Positions 6,743 through 15,418 of a stretch of 64,000 nucleotides of DNA are shown in pieces. Under the pieces are notes generated by a model. That model did no database searches. It saw nothing but the letters and a program-made list of their open reading frames with translations, and was not told where the DNA came from. Numbering within the stretch: the stretch's first letter is position 1; each line of letters opens with the position of its first letter. Position numbers and translations under genes: made by a program. The stretch is from Deinococcus detaillensis (GTDB taxonomy: Bacteria > Deinococcota > Deinococci > Deinococcales > Deinococcaceae). The stretch lies in assembly GCF_007280555.1 (NCBI RefSeq), contig NZ_VKDB01000002.1, forward strand, positions 124,001 through 188,000. Reading direction: 5' to 3'.

Positions 6743-9700
6743 GTGCAACGTTTACCGTTTCAACTCTCGCGTTGGCTCACCATGTTGCTCACGGTGCTGG
6801 GGATGTTTGCAGCTCTGCTGAATACAGCCTCGGCTCAGACCTACGCTGCACTGGATATCACGCCTTCACGGGCCGAAGTCGGACAACTCGTCACGGCCAA
6901 TTGGACATCCGACACGGCCCCCAATACCATGTCCATTGACTGGGGTGATGGAACCCGTGATCCGCAGCCTGGAACTTCGGGCAAAGCGTCTCACCGGTAC
7001 ACCGCCGCTAAAACGTATACGGTGATTCTCTATATCCGTGACGTCGTAGGCACCCGCCAGCAAGTCACCATCACCGAGGCCACCGCCTGCGAGATCAGCG
7101 CCGATCCCAACCCCGCGCAGCCCGGCAAGAACGTGGACATCGTGGTCAAGTTCACTGGCCCGGCGGACAGCAAATACGGCATTGATTTTGGAGACGGCGG
7201 CGTCAATAACTTTGGCGCACCGAACAACAAGGTTGCCAGTTTCAAGCACACTTACCAGCAGGCGGGCGCTCAAGTGGTGGTTCTGAGTGACCTCGTTACC
7301 CAGCGCCCGCTGTGCCGTTTGGTGGTTAATGTCGCGGCTTCTCAGCCGACGCTGAGCCTTGATCCCAGTCCGGCCAACGTGGGCCAGACGGTCACGGCCA
7401 CGCTGGGCAATCTGTCTACCTTTTTGTCGAGCGCCAGCCTCGATTGGGGCGACGGCACCGTCGTTCCAGTCAGCAGCAGCACCGTGACGCTCAAGCACGC
7501 TTACCAAGCGGCGGGCGCTTACGTGGTCAAGCTGGACGCCGAAAGGCCGAGCGTCATCAAGCAGATCACCATTCTCGACCCCACCGCCTGCGAGATCAGC
7601 GCCGACCCTAGCCCCGCACAGATCGGTAAGAACGTGGACATCGTGGTCAAGTTCACCGGCTCTGCTGGCAGCAAATACATTCTTAATTTTGGAGACGGCA
7701 GCAATCAGGCTTTTGCGCCCTCCAACAAAGCGGCCAGCTTCAAGCACACTTATCAGCAAGCCGGGCCGCAGGTCTTGGTGGTCAGCGACCTCAATGAGCG
7801 CCCGCTGTGCCGTCTGGTACTCAATGTCGCTGCGCCTACACCGACGCTGAGCCTCGATCCGAATCCGGCTCTGGTGGGTCAAACGGTGACGGCCAACCTG
7901 GGTAATCTTCCAGCGTTTGCGTCTGGTGGCGCGACCCTAGATTGGGGTGACGGCTCCGTCGTTCCGGTGAGCGGCGTCGGACAGGCCACCCTCAAGCACG
8001 CCTATACAGGAGCAGGCGTGTACGTGGTCAAACTGAACACGGGCAATACGCCTGTGGTCGCCAGCATTACCATTCGCGCTCCCACGCCGACCCTCAGCCT
8101 TGACCCGAGTCCGGCCAGCATCGGCCAGCAGGTCACTGCCAGCATGGGCAACCTCGTTCCCAGCTTTCCGTATTCGCTCGACTGGGGAGACGGCACCGTC
8201 GTTCCTGTAAGCGGCGGTAGCGGCAGCGCCACGGCCAAGCACGCCTACACCCTTCCCGGCGTGTACGTGGTCAAACTCAGTGCCGACGGCGTCGCGCCTG
8301 TCACTGTCACGCTGAATGTCACCGCCCCCACCGCGACGCTGAGCCTCGACCCGAACCCAGCTCTGGTGGGCCAAACAGTCACGGCCAGCATCGGCAGCCT
8401 CGTTCCCAGCTTGACCTACTCGCTGGACTGGGGAGACGGCAGCGTCGTTCCCGTGAGTGGCGGCAACGGTAGCGCCAGCGCCAAGCACGCTTACCCGGCC
8501 CCCGGCACGTACCTCGTCAAACTCGTGCGTGACGGCGCAGCGCCTGTGACGGCCAGCATCAACGTTCGCCCGCCCAATGCTGCCCTGACAGTCGATCCGA
8601 ATCCGGCGCTCGTCGGGCAAGAAGTCACGGCCTCCATGAGCAGCTTGCTTGTTAGCTATCCTTACACCCTTGATTGGGGAGACGGGACGGCAGTTCCGGT
8701 GACTGGCAACGGCAAGGCCACCGCCAAGCATAAATACGCCGCGCCCAGCATCTATGTGGTCAAACTCACGGCAGACGGCGTGGCTCCGGTCATCGTCAAT
8801 GTCAGCGTGCGCCCGCCTGCACCGACTCTCAGCGCCGATCCCAACCCGGCGGAAGTAGGCCAGAGCGTGACGGCCAGCATGGGTAACCTCGCGGCGGGCC
8901 TGAGTTACTCGCTCGACTGGGGAGACGGCGCTTCTGTGCCTGTCAGCGGCGGCAACGGCAGTGCCAGCGCCAAGCACAGCTACGCCGCTCCCGGCGTATA
9001 TGTGGTCAAACTCAGCACCGAGGGCGCTGCGCCCGCCACGGTCAGCCTGAATGTCAAACTGACGGTTCCCACCCTCAGCCTCGATCCCAACCCCGCCAAC
9101 GTGCGCGAGGACGTGAGCGCCAGCATCGGCAATCTGGTGCCCAACTTCAGGTACAGCCTCGATTGGGGTGACGGCACCACCGTTCCCATCAGCGGCAACA
9201 CAAGCGCCAGCGCCAAACACAAGTTCACTGCTCCCGGTGTCTACGTCGTCAAACTGACGCCCGAAGGCGGCGCACCTGTGGTGGTCAGCTTGAATGTCAA
9301 AGTTCCGGTGCCGACTTTGGATGCCCAGCCCAACCCGGCCCGCGTCGGTGAGAACGTGACCGCCACCCCCGGCAACCTCATAGCAGGCCTGAGTTACACC
9401 CTCGATTGGGGCGACGGCACCACCACGCTGGTGACTGGCCCGCTCAAGCACCAGTACGCGGCTACCGGCCTCTACGTCCTCAAGCTTAGCGTGGACGGCG
9501 CAGCGCCTGCCACCGCCACCGTCAAAGTGAACGCCAGCCTGACGGTCGACACCCTGACGCTGCATTTCACCAAGCCCGGAGACAAACCCAACTTAATGGT
9601 TCTCCTCGGCAGCAAAGTAGACGCCGCGCTGGAGCTGGACTACAGCGGTCAGGGCCAACTCACTGGCGAGCTGCAACTCGACGGCACCACGCTTTCCAGC

Positions 9701-12700
9701 GTCAGCATCAGCGCCACCAAGGGCAAAACCCACGTCACCTTCCCCATTCCCAACTTGCCGACGGGTGCCCTCGGCGTGCATACCTTGATTTATGTTCCCG
9801 CGCCCGCCGCCGGTGAAGCGCCGGTGCTGTCCACCCCGCCCGCCATCAGCTACACGGTGCGCCCAGCGCCCACCGAGCTTGAAATAGACGGCTTTATCTT
9901 CAAGATCACTTCCATCAGCAACCCCGACTTCGCGGCGTTCGCGGGCAAAGCCAGCCACACCTTGGTGGTCGGCGGCGTGGAAGCCTTCAAAGACGTGCAG
10001 GTCAGCTTCTCCAAACTGGTGGTCGAAGCCGTCAGTGACGAGCGGGTGCATGTCACGTCCGGCGAGATCAGCATGAACCTCAACACCTTCAAGACTGTGC
10101 CACTGCCAGCCGGTCTCGGCGGGTTCCAGGTGCTGCCCAACAATGTGCAGTTCACGCCGATCAGCGCCGATTTCAGCGGCCAGGTTTCGCTGGCGATCAC
10201 CTGCGAGCCGCCTCCTAGCAATTCCAATCCTTTCAGAGACCGTCACGATTATCTGCCCGCCCACCCCACCATCCTCGACATCGTCTCGCGCACCAACGAA
10301 GTGCTGTACGGTGATCCCATCAATATCCTGAACGGCAAGGGGCTGCTGCCGGTGTTTGCCAGTCCCGTTACCGGCCTGCGCGGACAGGGCCAGCAAGTGG
10401 TCATCCGGGCCGCCAGCACCCGCACGCCCGTGATGGCACAGGCAGGGGCCGCGTCTCTCAGCGCCTCAAACAGCTTGGGCCACAGCCAGGACTTCCGCTT
10501 CAGCACGCTGCAAGGCGGTCTGAAAGTGGCCACGGCGGTGAGCGCTTCCGGCGTCCTGTTGGAGGCCACCAAGTACTGCCGCCCCGATCCCAAGTTCACT
10601 TACCCGATTAAGGCGGCCCTCAAGCCCGACTCGGGCGACCTTTACGGCAGTGCCAGCGCCGATGTGAGCGCCCTCAAAGTGCCCACCACCCCGCTGACCT
10701 TCAGCGGCAGCACCAGCCTGACGCTCGACCTGAGCGCGTCGCAAACCGCCGACTCGGTGGCCAGCGTGCTGAGCTTGTATGACGCGCAGCCCAGCGTCAC
10801 CAAACCGCCGGAAGGCGCAGCTTGGATGGGTGTGGTGCTGGACAAAGCCAAAGTCGGCTTCAACGCCGCGCTCACGCCGCCCACCACCGCCACCTTGCGC
10901 AGTGGCTACACCTTCAGCGGCGACCTCGGCGCGGGCAATTTCACCGATAGGGGCTGGATCTTTACCCTCAAGCAGCTCAGCCTGGTGGCCGTCGAAAATC
11001 ACATGAGTGACGCGGCGGGCGCGGCCAGCGCCAAGATTCCCCTGTTCGAGAAGCAGGCTGATGTGGCGATCACGCTGGCAGGAGGCGACTTCCACTACGC
11101 CCTAACCGGCGAACTGAGCCGCGACTTCGGCAAGAGTGACCTCTCGGCGGGCGGCGGCGCGTGGGTAGAGCGCGGCCAAACCCTTGATTTGCAAATCACC
11201 GCCAACAGCTGGGATCTCAAAGAACTCTCGACCCTCAGAGCTGGAGCGCAGGGCAGCGGCATCGCTTCCGGCACCACCCTGGGACAGTTCACGGGCAGTT
11301 ACAGCGGCGGCTTTAAGTACGTCGGCAATGTTCCGGCCATTAGTGGCGGGTCTGCGGCTTCCAATGCCATTAGCAGCTCGGTGAGTGCCAACGCACCGAT
11401 GCTCACGGCGCGGATGCTAGGGATAGCCTTCGTCAGCACGACTGGCGGCACTAAGCCCGCAGCTGGCGGAAGCTCGCTCAACACCGCCCAGCTGGTCAGC
11501 CCCACCGGCAGTCTCACTTTCGGCAGCGCGGGCCAGTATCTCAAGTTACCCAGCGCCTCGCTCAGCGGAGGCGTGGCGACCCTCAATACCCTGACCTTTA
11601 CCGCTGACGGCAGCGTGCGCTTCGGTGAATCAGCCCTCAGCGCCAGCAACCAGAAAAAGAGCGCCGACGGCCTGAGCAAAGTCAACCTGCCGTCCAGCGA
11701 CTTCAAGTTGTTCGGCCAGACCTTTAACGTCACCGCAGCCGTCATCGGGCGCAGCGGCAACGGCTACGCGCTGGGCCTGGACGGCAAGCAGCAGCTCAGC
11801 AGCCTGACCCCCAGCGTACCGGCTCAGATGCGCTACCTCGTCAGCGGCGGCGTCAACCGCAGGCTGGACCTTCACACCGACGCCTTCAGCAAGCAAGTTG
11901 ACCCCAACGCCACCATGCGGGTGGAGGGCAGCGACGTGTCGGCAGTCTTTACCACCACCGGCATGCTCTCCTCGTCAGACGTGCGGGCCAGCCTCGGCAG
12001 CCTCACACAAAGTGGAACGATTGGCCTCAGGCAGGTGACAGGCGGCTATGAGCTGACCATCAAGGGCGGCCTAGACACCGGCCAGGGCGCGTCGGTCATG
12101 AAAGTCACGGCTGAAGCGCTGTTCGGCCTCACCAACGACCCTTACTTCTACGTCAAGGCGGCCATAGACAGCCGCACGCCCATCGTCACGGTGCTGGGGG
12201 CCTTCAACCTCTACGGCTTTACCGGCGGCATTGCCTACAACATGAAGTGGCCCGACAACGCCAGCATTCCGCAGTACGCCCTTGCCCCCACCAAAACCGG
12301 CACCCACGGCGTGCAGATTATCGGCGGCATCACGGCGGCCTTTGAGGAAGGCAGCAGCCTGCACTTCAAGGCCATCTTCAAAATCGACACCCAGCGCGGC
12401 TTTGAGCTGACTGCCGACGGCTGGATTCTCACGCCGATGAATCAGGGCGTCTTCGGCGGCAAGGCGGCTCAGGCGCGGATTCTGATATCGGTCACGGGCG
12501 ACGGCTTCGACATGCTGGGCTGCTTGGGGCCACAGTATCTCAGCGGCCTGAACTGTAACGACCTCAGCAAGTTCACGCTGGCCGGCGTGGTGGACATCAC
12601 CGCGTGGCTGCATGTGCGGATTGCCGACCAGAAATTTGTCAAAGTCGGCACCTACGGTAATCCCATCTCGGCCAAACTCAATATTCCCTTTCTCGGCGGC

Positions 12701-13177
12701 GTCGAATCACGCGGCTACCTGATTATCGGGCAGGCCTTCGAGAACGGTGACCGCAAAGACAACAAAAAAGGCACCGGCCTGTTTACCGGCTACGCCTTTG
12801 ACGCCAAATTCGGCATCGCCGGTTCGCTGGGCCGCATCGGTTGGCCGTTCAAGTGCTACCCCTGGGGACGGGCCTCGCTCGGCTACGGCATGAACATCGA
12901 CGTGGGCTTTGAACTCGACCCCGTGCGCTTTGACGCCGCCGCAGGCTTCCACGCCGACTTGGATGTGCGGGCGGGTTGCGCCAAGAAGGATGGTGGCTTT
13001 GCCAACAAGCAGGAGATCATGAACTGGAACGGCAAGAGCATTGGCATTGGCCTCGGGGCCGACATCAACGGCCACCTCAGCGCCTTCAATCCGATTGCCT
13101 TTAACGGCGACGCCACCCTGCACGTCGATCTGCCGATCATCCCGACATTCAATATTCACGCGAGTGTGAGCTTCTAG
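6743..13177 (+). CDS. Giant secreted PKD-repeat surface protein (2144 residues)
   Basis: The GTG at 6743 follows AGGAGG by 6 nt and opens a signal peptide ending LLNTASA before QTYAALD. An in-frame start at 6629 would lie inside the barrel gene and has no such support. Residues about 30-930 hold 11 PKD domains of roughly 80 residues, each with a WGDG or FGDG turn, a K/RHxY strand and a VYVVKL-like strand. The remaining 1200 or so residues are low-complexity beta-rich sequence (Gly, Ser, Ala, Thr) without a known domain, ending in HASVSF with terminal Phe. PKD arrays usually act as rigid stalks of adhesins. Its operon neighbours are an outer-membrane barrel before and an FN3 protein after, so it is probably a cell-surface fibre or adhesin. 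Confidence 0.85.
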   Translation: MQRLPFQLSRWLTMLLTVLGMFAALLNTASAQTYAALDITPSRAEVGQLVTANWTSDTAPNTMSIDWGDGTRDPQPGTSGKASHRYTAAKTYTVILYIRDVVGTRQQVTITEATACEISADPNPAQPGKNVDIVVKFTGPADSKYGIDFGDGGVNNFGAPNNKVASFKHTYQQAGAQVVVLSDLVTQRPLCRLVVNVAASQPTLSLDPSPANVGQTVTATLGNLSTFLSSASLDWGDGTVVPVSSSTVTLKHAYQAAGAYVVKLDAERPSVIKQITILDPTACEISADPSPAQIGKNVDIVVKFTGSAGSKYILNFGDGSNQAFAPSNKAASFKHTYQQAGPQVLVVSDLNERPLCRLVLNVAAPTPTLSLDPNPALVGQTVTANLGNLPAFASGGATLDWGDGSVVPVSGVGQATLKHAYTGAGVYVVKLNTGNTPVVASITIRAPTPTLSLDPSPASIGQQVTASMGNLVPSFPYSLDWGDGTVVPVSGGSGSATAKHAYTLPGVYVVKLSADGVAPVTVTLNVTAPTATLSLDPNPALVGQTVTASIGSLVPSLTYSLDWGDGSVVPVSGGNGSASAKHAYPAPGTYLVKLVRDGAAPVTASINVRPPNAALTVDPNPALVGQEVTASMSSLLVSYPYTLDWGDGTAVPVTGNGKATAKHKYAAPSIYVVKLTADGVAPVIVNVSVRPPAPTLSADPNPAEVGQSVTASMGNLAAGLSYSLDWGDGASVPVSGGNGSASAKHSYAAPGVYVVKLSTEGAAPATVSLNVKLTVPTLSLDPNPANVREDVSASIGNLVPNFRYSLDWGDGTTVPISGNTSASAKHKFTAPGVYVVKLTPEGGAPVVVSLNVKVPVPTLDAQPNPARVGENVTATPGNLIAGLSYTLDWGDGTTTLVTGPLKHQYAATGLYVLKLSVDGAAPATATVKVNASLTVDTLTLHFTKPGDKPNLMVLLGSKVDAALELDYSGQGQLTGELQLDGTTLSSVSISATKGKTHVTFPIPNLPTGALGVHTLIYVPAPAAGEAPVLSTPPAISYTVRPAPTELEIDGFIFKITSISNPDFAAFAGKASHTLVVGGVEAFKDVQVSFSKLVVEAVSDERVHVTSGEISMNLNTFKTVPLPAGLGGFQVLPNNVQFTPISADFSGQVSLAITCEPPPSNSNPFRDRHDYLPAHPTILDIVSRTNEVLYGDPINILNGKGLLPVFASPVTGLRGQGQQVVIRAASTRTPVMAQAGAASLSASNSLGHSQDFRFSTLQGGLKVATAVSASGVLLEATKYCRPDPKFTYPIKAALKPDSGDLYGSASADVSALKVPTTPLTFSGSTSLTLDLSASQTADSVASVLSLYDAQPSVTKPPEGAAWMGVVLDKAKVGFNAALTPPTTATLRSGYTFSGDLGAGNFTDRGWIFTLKQLSLVAVENHMSDAAGAASAKIPLFEKQADVAITLAGGDFHYALTGELSRDFGKSDLSAGGGAWVERGQTLDLQITANSWDLKELSTLRAGAQGSGIASGTTLGQFTGSYSGGFKYVGNVPAISGGSAASNAISSSVSANAPMLTARMLGIAFVSTTGGTKPAAGGSSLNTAQLVSPTGSLTFGSAGQYLKLPSASLSGGVATLNTLTFTADGSVRFGESALSASNQKKSADGLSKVNLPSSDFKLFGQTFNVTAAVIGRSGNGYALGLDGKQQLSSLTPSVPAQMRYLVSGGVNRRLDLHTDAFSKQVDPNATMRVEGSDVSAVFTTTGMLSSSDVRASLGSLTQSGTIGLRQVTGGYELTIKGGLDTGQGASVMKVTAEALFGLTNDPYFYVKAAIDSRTPIVTVLGAFNLYGFTGGIAYNMKWPDNASIPQYALAPTKTGTHGVQIIGGITAAFEEGSSLHFKAIFKIDTQRGFELTADGWILTPMNQGVFGGKAAQARILISVTGDGFDMLGCLGPQYLSGLNCNDLSKFTLAGVVDITAWLHVRIADQKFVKVGTYGNPISAKLNIPFLGGVESRGYLIIGQAFENGDRKDNKKGTGLFTGYAFDAKFGIAGSLGRIGWPFKCYPWGRASLGYGMNIDVGFELDPVRFDAAAGFHADLDVRAGCAKKDGGFANKQEIMNWNGKSIGIGLGADINGHLSAFNPIAFNGDATLHVDLPIIPTFNIHASVSF
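6840..9535 (+). repeat. Array of 11 PKD-encoding repeats in two subtypes
   Basis: WGDG/FGDG-centred units of about 240 bp follow one another. Units 2 and 4 form a distinct subtype: they begin CEISADP, use FGDG instead of WGDG, and end RPLCRLV, so each carries a Cys pair likely to form a disulfide. Units 3 and 5-11 are the common subtype (LSLDPNPA...LDWGDG). The 2-3 and 4-5 pairs are close at DNA level (same codons across ACGTGGACATCGTGGTCAAG), pointing to a two-unit duplication. Confidence 0.85.
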
Positions 13178-13240
13178 CAGCGCTTGAGGGGCGGGGTGAG
13201 CGTGAAGAATATTTCCCTCGCCCCGTTCAAGGAGAACCTG

Positions 13241-15145
13241 ATGCGAACCCTGTTGACCCTCTCCCTCACGGCCTTGCTAGGCCTCGGTTCGGTGCTGGCC
13301 CAACCTGCCAACAAGCTCCTCGTTCTCGGCCTCGGCCAGAAATCAAGCGTGCTGCTGCGGCTGCCGATTTTGCCCGCTGGTCTGCCCGACGCCGGATACG
13401 TCGTCAAGCGCTCCGGCGCTGGCGGCACGCAAACCTTCACCGTCAAGCCGCTCAACAAGCTCGAAGCGGTGGGCAAATACAAACTCGACCCTGACGACTA
13501 CGACCTGACGGTGGGCGCACTGGCCGCACTCAACGACGACAAACTCAGCGCCGACGAACGCGGGTTTTTGCTGCTCAACTTGCTCAGCACCGTGAGCAAT
13601 CCCAATCTGGCCCGCGCCTTGGGCCTCATTTTTGAAGATTCCAACTTGGCGGCGGGCAGCTACAGCTACAGCGTCACGGCGGGGACTCAGAACCTCGGTA
13701 CGGTGACAGCTCAGGTGGGCAAAGACGTGCCCTTGTCTGCGCCCAATGCCCTCAAAGTTTCGCCCGCGACCCGCCAAGCCGCCCTGACCTGGCCGCGCGG
13801 TGACGACCTAGTGGTGTCTTACCGCGTGCAGCGTGCGCTGGGCAGCGGCGACTTTGCCAACCTGACCGAGAGTCCCCAGCTCAGCAACCGGGGTGAAGCC
13901 CCCAAGTTCGGCGACACCAAGCTCGATTCCAAACAAAGCTACCGCTACCGCGTCACCGCCCTAGACGTGTTTGGGCGCGAGAGTGCGCCGAGTAACGTCG
14001 TCACGCTGGAAGCCCGCCTCGCCTTTCCGATCTCGGTTCCGCTAATCACCACCGTCAAAAACAACCAAAATCAGGTTGAACTCGGCTGGGACAAGGTGAC
14101 AGACGCGGGCATCAAAGAAATTACCGTACTGCGCGGCGACCGTCCCGGCAAGCTCGCGCCGCTGACTAAGCTGCCGCCGGGAGCCACCACCTACACCGAC
14201 AAGAGCGCACCGCCCGCCAGCCCGCGCTACTACGCTCTGCAAGTCAGCGACGGCAGCCGCCAGAGCGACCCCAGTCCCGAGCGGGTGGGCCGCGCCTACA
14301 ACGAAACGCCGCCCAGCGCTCCTAAAGCGCTGAAAGCCGAGGGCAGCGAAACGGCGATTGCCCTGAGTTGGGCGGCCAACGCCGAGAAAGACATCGACGG
14401 CTACAACGTCTACCGCGCCGAGATCGGGGTGAGCGGCAACGCCCCGGTGGTGCTGCTCAACGGCGAACCCATCAAAACCCCAGTGTTCAAAGACGCCATC
14501 CCACAGGGTATTGAGAGCCAGTTCAAGTACACCGTCAAGGCCGTCAACACCTCCGGTGTGGAGGGGGAAGCGTCCAGCGCGGTGCTGGCAGAGCTGACCG
14601 ACAAGACCCCACCCCAAGCGCCGCTGCTGATCCACGCTCAATCGGCGGCGGGCAAGGTGGCGATCATCTTTACGCTCGCGCCCACGCCTGATCTCAAGGA
14701 ATATGAGATTTACCGCGCCGCCCAGAATGAAACCGAGCCGGTCAAAGTGGCGACCCTGCCGCCTGATAGCCTCGGCTACCTCGACAGCAAAGTGCGCGGC
14801 GGCGTGCAGTACAGCTACGCGGTGGTGGCCGTGGATTTGCGCGGCAACCGCTCCAATGCCTCCAATGTGTTGTCTGCTGAGCCGCCCACCCAAAAGCTGA
14901 GCGCTCCGGCGGGCCTCAGAGCGGTGCTGGGCAAAGATCAGGTCAGCTTGAGCTGGACGGATTCGCAAGACGCTTTGGCCTACTACGTGTTCCGCTGGGA
15001 GGGGCAACGCCGGGTTCAAATTGCTGGGCCGCTCATCAAGCCGCAGTACGCCGAGGCCGCCCGCAAAGGCGCTCGCTACAGCGTGCAGGCCGTAGACGCA
15101 GCGGGCACGGCGGGGCCGATGTCGGCGGCGGTGGACGCCAAGTAA
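13241..15145 (+). CDS. Secreted fibronectin type III repeat protein
   Basis: ATG at 13241 follows AAGGAG with 6-nt spacing. An upstream in-frame start (13184) has no comparable site. The 634-residue protein has a signal peptide (RTLLTLSLTALLGLGSVLA, cleavage before QPANK). About 150 residues of unassigned sequence follow, then about five FN3-like domains, recognisable by LTWPRGDD, LGWDKVTD, LSWAANAEKDIDGYNVYRA, EYEIYRA and LSWTDSQDALAYYVFRW. FN3 arrays act as spacers or binding modules on extracellular proteins. It is the third gene of the rightward surface operon, 63 bp after the PKD protein, and is followed by a strong hairpin. Confidence 0.85.
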   Translation: MRTLLTLSLTALLGLGSVLAQPANKLLVLGLGQKSSVLLRLPILPAGLPDAGYVVKRSGAGGTQTFTVKPLNKLEAVGKYKLDPDDYDLTVGALAALNDDKLSADERGFLLLNLLSTVSNPNLARALGLIFEDSNLAAGSYSYSVTAGTQNLGTVTAQVGKDVPLSAPNALKVSPATRQAALTWPRGDDLVVSYRVQRALGSGDFANLTESPQLSNRGEAPKFGDTKLDSKQSYRYRVTALDVFGRESAPSNVVTLEARLAFPISVPLITTVKNNQNQVELGWDKVTDAGIKEITVLRGDRPGKLAPLTKLPPGATTYTDKSAPPASPRYYALQVSDGSRQSDPSPERVGRAYNETPPSAPKALKAEGSETAIALSWAANAEKDIDGYNVYRAEIGVSGNAPVVLLNGEPIKTPVFKDAIPQGIESQFKYTVKAVNTSGVEGEASSAVLAELTDKTPPQAPLLIHAQSAAGKVAIIFTLAPTPDLKEYEIYRAAQNETEPVKVATLPPDSLGYLDSKVRGGVQYSYAVVAVDLRGNRSNASNVLSAEPPTQKLSAPAGLRAVLGKDQVSLSWTDSQDALAYYVFRWEGQRRVQIAGPLIKPQYAEAARKGARYSVQAVDAAGTAGPMSAAVDAK

Positions 15146-15167
15146 AAAACTCGTCTGGTACAGACAA

Positions 15168-15222
15168 CTGCGCCGTTTTTTATCTTCTTGCCGAGGGAAG
15201 ATTGAAAACGGCGCAGTGTTTT
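15168..15222. terminator. Long hairpin between convergent surface operons
   Basis: CTGCGCCGTTTT (15168-15179) pairs perfectly with AAAACGGCGCAG (15205-15216). Inside the loop, ATCTTC (15182-15187) pairs with GAAGAT (15197-15202). TGTTTT follows on the plus strand and an A/T-rich stretch flanks the other side. This suits termination of the rightward operon and perhaps of the leftward one. The remaining 15223-15418 is AT-rich with no gene seen. Confidence 0.85.
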
Positions 15223-15418
15223 AGCTTTGTATTTTTGGGATATCGAAACATTTGCCGAAGAAGAAGCTCTTTTTAATCAATCAATGAGAGCGTTTAAGAG
15301 AATAGTTGGTCGAGTATGATTTCAACCCAGCCGTCTCTTACTACAAATGATCTAAATCACCAAAAACAGACTCATTTACAAGACATATCACTGCCACTTT
15401 AGTTAAGCGTCCCAACCC

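Noticed and set aside
5844..6821. 325-residue plus-strand frame inside the barrel gene
   Set aside because: Glutamine/arginine-rich shadow of the barrel frame, which itself has a signal peptide and barrel pattern.
6866..7882. 338-residue minus-strand open frame
   Set aside because: Antisense shadow of the first PKD repeats; no independent coding signal.
6840..9535. Regular repeats that could be mistaken for a CRISPR or other repeat array
   Set aside because: The units are about 240 bp, imperfect, in frame, and encode PKD domains.
7937..9565. 542-residue minus-strand open frame across the PKD array
   Set aside because: It is the antisense of GC-rich repetitive coding DNA. It lacks a ribosome site, hydrophobic or domain pattern, and mirrors the PKD periodicity.
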